NCBI GenBank assembly: GCA_016929985.1
Contig: JAFGIH010000392.1
Span: 1 to 13,313 of the forward strand
Direction of reading: 5' to 3'
Length of the DNA stretch: 13,313 nt
Origin: Thermoleophilia bacterium
Lineage (GTDB): Bacteria; Actinomycetota; Thermoleophilia; RBG-16-64-13
Shown here: one piece after another, positions 12,445 to 13,313 of the stretch
How the letters are laid out: every line of letters starts with the position of its first letter
Numbering within the stretch: position 1 is the stretch's first letter
Program-made: the position numbers and the translations under genes
Notes under the pieces: model-generated
The model's input: only the letters and a program-made list of their open reading frames with translations
What the model was told of the DNA's origin: nothing
Database searches by the model: none

Positions 12445-13313
12445 GCGGCACCACCGCCCCCAGCCTTTTCCTTCTCCTTGCGCATGGCGTCCGCCTCGAT
12501 CCCGGTGATCTCCACGAAGACGTCCTCCAGTGAGGGTCGCATCCTCCGGGCCTCGGCCACCTCGGCGCCCAGGTCCTCCAGCAAGCGCACCAGCGGGCCT
12601 ACGGGGATGGGCCGGTCAGCCGTGACCTGGACCAGTCCGCCAGACAAAGTCTGGAAGCGAAGATCGGGGAAACTCTCGGCGAGCCTGGTTTGGACGTCGC
12701 CGTTGGATCCGGAATAGGCTATTTGGAGGACGTGTCTCTGCTTGACCGGCTGCAGGAGATGCTCCACGGTGTCGATGCGCACTGTCCTACCGGCCACGAT
12801 GAAGGCGATGCGGTCGCAGAGGCGCTCCGCCTCCTCGATATAGTGAGTGGTGAGAAACACGGTGGTTCCTCGCTTCCGTAGGTCGGCGATGAGTTGCCGA
12901 ATCTGCCGGGCACTGGCCACATCGATGCCGGTGGTGGGCTCGTCCAGGAAGAGGATCTCCGGTTCGTGGATGATCCCGGCGGCGATGGCGAGCTTGCGCT
13001 TCATGCCCTTGGAGTAGGTAGCGAACTTGCGGTCGGCAGCCGCCGTGAGGCCGAAATCCTCAAGGAGCTTGCGGGCCCGGGTCTCGCGTTTCGCCTTGCG
13101 GATCCCGTGAAGGGCGGCGCAGAAGCAGAGATTGTCAAAACCGGAGAGCTCAGCGTAGAGGTTGCTCTCGTCGATCACCACCCCGGTCAGGTGCTGGGCC
13201 GCCTTGGGGTTGCGGGTGCAATCGATGCCGCCGATGCTGATCCGGCCCGCATCGGGGCGGGCAAGACCGGTCAGCATGTTGATGGTGGTGGACTTGCCGG
13301 CCCCGTTGGGCCC
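12441..13313 (-). CDS. ABC-2 transporter ATP-binding protein (DrrA-like), N-terminus cut by window edge
   Basis: The frame is open to the right edge, giving 290 residues that begin inside Walker A (GPNGAGKSTTIN), so only some 40 N-terminal residues are missing. Then follow a Q-loop region (GVVIDESNLYAELSGFDNL), the ABC signature as YSKGMKRKLAIAAGI in place of the common LSGGM, Walker B and D-loop in ILFLDEPTTGID, and the H-loop FLTTHYIEEAE. A C-terminal domain (about the last 90 residues, with QVTADRPIPVGPLVRLLEDL and LEDVFVEITG) is typical of DrrA/CcmA-like exporter ATPases. It powers the permease encoded next, with which it overlaps by four bases. The YSKGM signature occurs in other exporters of this class and does not imply inactivity. 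Confidence 0.94.
   Translation of the reverse strand, partial: GPNGAGKSTTINMLTGLARPDAGRISIGGIDCTRNPKAAQHLTGVVIDESNLYAELSGFDNLCFCAALHGIRKAKRETRARKLLEDFGLTAAADRKFATYSKGMKRKLAIAAGIIHEPEILFLDEPTTGIDVASARQIRQLIADLRKRGTTVFLTTHYIEEAERLCDRIAFIVAGRTVRIDTVEHLLQPVKQRHVLQIAYSGSNGDVQTRLAESFPDLRFQTLSGGLVQVTADRPIPVGPLVRLLEDLGAEVAEARRMRPSLEDVFVEITGIEADAMRKEKEKAGGGGAA

Noticed and set aside
11827..12717. Plus-strand Glu/Gly/His-rich open frame opposite the ABC permease
   Set aside because: Antisense of a hydrophobic membrane protein gives charged low-complexity sequence; not a real gene.

Overview
The window is high-GC DNA with dense, overlapping genes, GTG and TTG starts and strong GGAGG ribosome sites. Gene content (MoxR-DUF58-DUF4129 cluster, Lgt, DrrA/B-like ABC exporter, DUF5320 and DUF2680-like small proteins) suggests a bacterium of the Actinomycetota, perhaps an anaerobic or subsurface Coriobacteriia-like lineage. 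This placement is inference; no rRNA or complete tRNA gene is present.

Left part (1-3834, minus strand): an envelope/protease-type operon, read right to left: a four-TM DUF4129 protein, a small two-TM protein, a MoxR AAA+ ATPase, a DUF58 protein, and the start of a membrane protein that leaves the window and is probably the DUF3488/transglutaminase partner usual in such loci. Every junction is a 1- or 4-base overlap or longer, so the genes are translationally coupled. A 113-bp divergent region separates it from a plus-strand operon (3948-6227): lgt (prolipoprotein diacylglyceryl transferase), an AhpD-like CxxC protein, and a metallo-beta-lactamase-fold lipoprotein that is itself a predicted Lgt substrate.

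Middle (6256-8970, minus strand): a tight five-gene operon encoding a six-Cys zinc-ribbon miniprotein, a DUF5320 Gly/Arg-rich coiled-coil protein, a DUF89/AF1104-type metal-dependent phosphatase-like protein, a PadR-type repressor with a disordered RG-rich N-terminus, and a second MBL-fold enzyme of the same family (COG1237-like) as the lipoprotein. It is preceded by a near-perfect 21-bp palindrome that overlaps a possible extended -10 promoter. This operon is the best candidate for a little-described functional module here.

Right part: a 401-bp gene-free stretch, a decayed tyrosine recombinase remnant (9372-9565), a one-TM SHOCT protein, a secreted DUF2680-like protein with a strong hairpin behind it, and the ruins of a two-component system: a response regulator with an internal amber codon, fused out of frame to a histidine kinase that has lost its ATP-binding domain. 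A direct repeat with an 11-bp period, of the type bound by OmpR/PhoB-like regulators, survives upstream of the secreted protein gene. The window ends in an ABC-2 exporter (permease plus partial ATPase, 11707-13313). The 9.1-11.6 kb part therefore looks like genome scar tissue between intact operons.
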